This document shows positions 62,234-64,000 of a stretch of DNA of 64,000 nt, in pieces. Made by a program: the position numbers and the translations under genes. Each line of letters begins with the position of its first letter. Position 1 is the stretch's first letter. The stretch is taken from positions 1,656,001 to 1,720,000 of the forward strand of contig NZ_CP064689.1 in NCBI RefSeq assembly GCF_023100945.1, given 5' to 3'. This DNA is from Bradyrhizobium sp. 200 (GTDB taxonomy: Bacteria; Pseudomonadota; Alphaproteobacteria; Rhizobiales; Xanthobacteraceae). Below the pieces are notes generated by a model, which saw only the letters and a program-made list of their open reading frames with translations, was not told where the DNA came from and made no database searches.

Positions 62234-63788
62234 GCGCCGCTTCCTTCTGCTCCAGAGTGCTTCCCCCCATCAGCAGGCCTAGTTTCTCGCGGCTCGCGTC
62301 GGCGGTTGGCAACGGCTCCGACAGATGGCCATGGAACATCACGGCGATGCGGTCGGCGATTTCAGCGAGCTCATCGAGGTCCTGGCTCGTCACCAGCAGC
62401 GCCGCGCCTGAGGCGGCGAGATCCAGCAGGGCCTGCCGGATCACGGCGGCGGCGCCCGCGTCGACACCCCAGGTCGGCTGGCTCACGACGAGGACCACCG
62501 GGTTGCGCAGGATTTCGCGGCCGACGATGAATTTCTGCAGATTGCCGCCGGAGAGGCTGGCGGCTTCCGGATCGCGCTTGGCCTTGCGCACGTCGAAGGT
62601 TTCGGTCGCGCGGTCGACAGTCTTCAGCGTCGCGGCGGTATTGACGAAGCCGTGCAGGACCATGCCGCTCGCGGCGTGGCCGGTCAGCAGCGCGTTCTCA
62701 GAAAGCTTCATGCGCGGCGCAGTGCCGTGGCCAAGCCGCTCCTCGGGAACGAAGGCCGCCCCAAGCTTGCGGCGCTGCGTGATCGAAAGGTGGCCCGCGG
62801 CATGTCCGTCTATGACAATTGTGCCGGGGTCTTGTGCCAGCCGTTCTCCCGACAAAGCGGCGAAAAGCTCGTCCTGACCGTTGCCGGCGACACCGGCGAT
62901 GCCCAAGATTTCGCCACCCTTGAGTTCGAACGAGATGTTCCGAAGCCGCACGCCGTGCGGATCGTCCGGCTCGAGGCTGAGGTCGTTGACGACAAGCCGC
63001 GGCACGGTGGTTTGCCGGTTGGCGGGCGCCCTCACTTCCTTGATCTCGCCGCCGACCATCATCCGCGCGAGCGAAGCCGCGGTCTCCGCTTTGGGGTTGC
63101 AGGTCGAGACCTTCTTGCCGCCGCGCAGGATGGTGGCGGTGTCGCAAAGCCGCTTCACCTCTTCCAGCTTGTGGCTGATGTAAAGGATCGCGCGGCCCTC
63201 GGCCTTGAGGCGATTGAGCACGACGAAGAGTTGGTCGGCTTCCTGCGGCGTCAGCACCGCGGTCGGTTCGTCGAGGATCAGGAATTTCGGATTCTGCATC
63301 AGCGCACGCACGATCTCGATGCGCTGGCGTTCACCCACGGACAATTGCCAGACTTCACGTTTGGGATCGAGCGGAAGCCCGTAAACACGGGACACTTCCT
63401 CAAGGCGCGCCGACATGTCCTTGAACGATTCCTTGCCGTCGAGCCCGAGCGCGACGTTTTCTGCCACGTTAAGATTGTCGAACAGCGAGAAATGCTGGAA
63501 CACCATGCCGATGCCGCGGCTGCGGGCTTCCGACGGTCCGGAGAGAACCATCTTCTCGCCCTGCCAGCGCATTTCGCCTGCGCTCGGCTGGATCAATCCG
63601 TAAATGGTTTTGACGAGGGTCGATTTGCCCGCGCCGTTTTCGCCGAGAAGCGCGTGTATCTGCGTCGGCCAGACATCGAGATCGATCGCCTCATTGGCGA
63701 GGAAACTGCCGTAGCGCTTGGTCAGGCCGACCGTCCGGAGCAGCGGCGTGGCACCGGTGTGCAGCTTGGCAGGCGTCGAATCCAGCAT
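62217..63788 (-). CDS. BMP-type ABC transporter ATP-binding protein (two ATPase domains)
   Basis: 523 residues. First domain: Walker A LLGENGAGKSTLVKTIYGLI, signature LSVGERQRIEIVRALM, Walker B FLILDEPTAVLTPQE. Second domain: Walker A is degenerate (GIAGVAGNGQDELFAALSGE, no GKS/T), the signature SLSGGNLQKFIVGREI is good, and Walker B is changed (VVLVVSQPTWGVD). This asymmetry is normal for the RbsA/YufO branch, where only one site is fully active. First gene of the transporter operon, behind a sigma-54-type promoter. Confidence 0.93.
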   Translation of the reverse strand: MLDSTPAKLHTGATPLLRTVGLTKRYGSFLANEAIDLDVWPTQIHALLGENGAGKSTLVKTIYGLIQPSAGEMRWQGEKMVLSGPSEARSRGIGMVFQHFSLFDNLNVAENVALGLDGKESFKDMSARLEEVSRVYGLPLDPKREVWQLSVGERQRIEIVRALMQNPKFLILDEPTAVLTPQEADQLFVVLNRLKAEGRAILYISHKLEEVKRLCDTATILRGGKKVSTCNPKAETAASLARMMVGGEIKEVRAPANRQTTVPRLVVNDLSLEPDDPHGVRLRNISFELKGGEILGIAGVAGNGQDELFAALSGERLAQDPGTIVIDGHAAGHLSITQRRKLGAAFVPEERLGHGTAPRMKLSENALLTGHAASGMVLHGFVNTAATLKTVDRATETFDVRKAKRDPEAASLSGGNLQKFIVGREILRNPVVLVVSQPTWGVDAGAAAVIRQALLDLAASGAALLVTSQDLDELAEIADRIAVMFHGHLSEPLPTADASREKLGLLMGGSTLEQKEAAHAVGA

Positions 63789-63885
63789 TCGTGGTCACGC
63801 GTCTGAGGGAATGGTGCCTCAATATTGAGCTAGTTTCGGCGCGCGCGTAAGTGGAGAAAAAGCGCCAGCCCTTGCTCAACTCTTT

Positions 63886-63901
63886 TGCAAGCAAAGCGCC
63901 T
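63886..63901 (-). promoter_or_regulatory. candidate sigma-54 promoter of the purine transporter operon
   Basis: Minus strand AGGCGCT-TTGC-TTGCA, 9 of 12 consensus positions with exact GG-N10-GC spacing; predicted start about 63875, 87 bp before the ATG. The rest of 63789-64000 shows no gene and no purine-riboswitch-like fold. Confidence 0.55.
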
Positions 63902-64000
63902 TCTCGATGGCTTGGCTATAGGAAGCATTTCCGGATCGCAGCGCGCTATCCCGATCGGGTGAAAGCGTCTGACCGATGTTGCAGATTTGTGACGGTCCAG

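Noticed and set aside
63789..64000. Purine riboswitch before the transporter operon
   Set aside because: I could not find the conserved junction and loop bases of the purine class on either strand.

Overview
The window is chromosomal DNA of a high-GC alphaproteobacterium, most likely Bradyrhizobium or a close relative. The grounds are the flagellar block fliK-flgD-sciP-fliF-fliG-fliH-fliN-flbD (with the alphaproteobacterial regulators SciP and FlbD), a PmtA-type phospholipid methyltransferase, many small secreted proteins of a kind frequent in this genus, and a dozen palindromic intergenic repeats of families I associate with it. No database search was possible; names rest on motifs, lengths and gene order.

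Layout. 1-2208: end of an unknown gene, then exbB-exbD-tonB. 2219-6666: leftward sugar-type ABC transporter (two permeases, a Tat-exported binding protein) with a 2-hydroxyacid dehydrogenase and no ATPase gene. 6915-8600: chemoreceptor. 8601-9422: low-GC stretch. 9423-17296: catabolic-looking region with two Bug-type binding proteins, an EamA exporter, a ring-cleavage-type VOC protein, a quinone-oxidoreductase-like enzyme, a GntR regulator, an FAH-family hydrolase and an amino-acid-synthesis-family protein; one palindrome, TTTTCGAAAA, sits in both promoter regions next to the regulator. 17510-20600: FMN 2-hydroxyacid oxidase, lone MlaD protein, second EamA exporter. 20984-27935: YbaK, PurA, a one-pass proline-rich protein, small secreted and DUF proteins. 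28123-33665: a sensor kinase/LuxR-type regulator pair followed by two leftward groups of very small genes. 33735-41800: small proteins, MsrA/MsrB, a caspase-TPR protein, a RecD-like helicase, a luciferase-like monooxygenase. 41815-50006: flagellar genes. 50387-53786: MnmA, PmtA, tRNA-Met, small secreted proteins. 53857-63788: purine block with a molybdenum hydroxylase, 8-oxoguanine deaminase and a BMP-type ABC transporter.

The most interesting signals are regulatory. (1) The purine block carries three good sigma-54 (-24/-12) promoter matches, two divergent between the hydroxylase and deaminase genes and one before the transporter, suggesting nitrogen-controlled purine use. (2) A dyad of form GTCAGG-N5-CCTGAC or close to it lies before the kinase/regulator operon and before both neighbouring groups of tiny genes; in the latter two it is followed, after exactly 17 unconserved bases, by a second conserved 15-base block. 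This may be a small, undescribed regulon. (3) A sigma-54 promoter before fliK moves its start codon inward, and a CtrA-like box plus a GANTC site lie before sciP.

The intergenic repeats are modular: the same inner hairpin units are nested in different outer repeats, and one composite occurs in both orientations.
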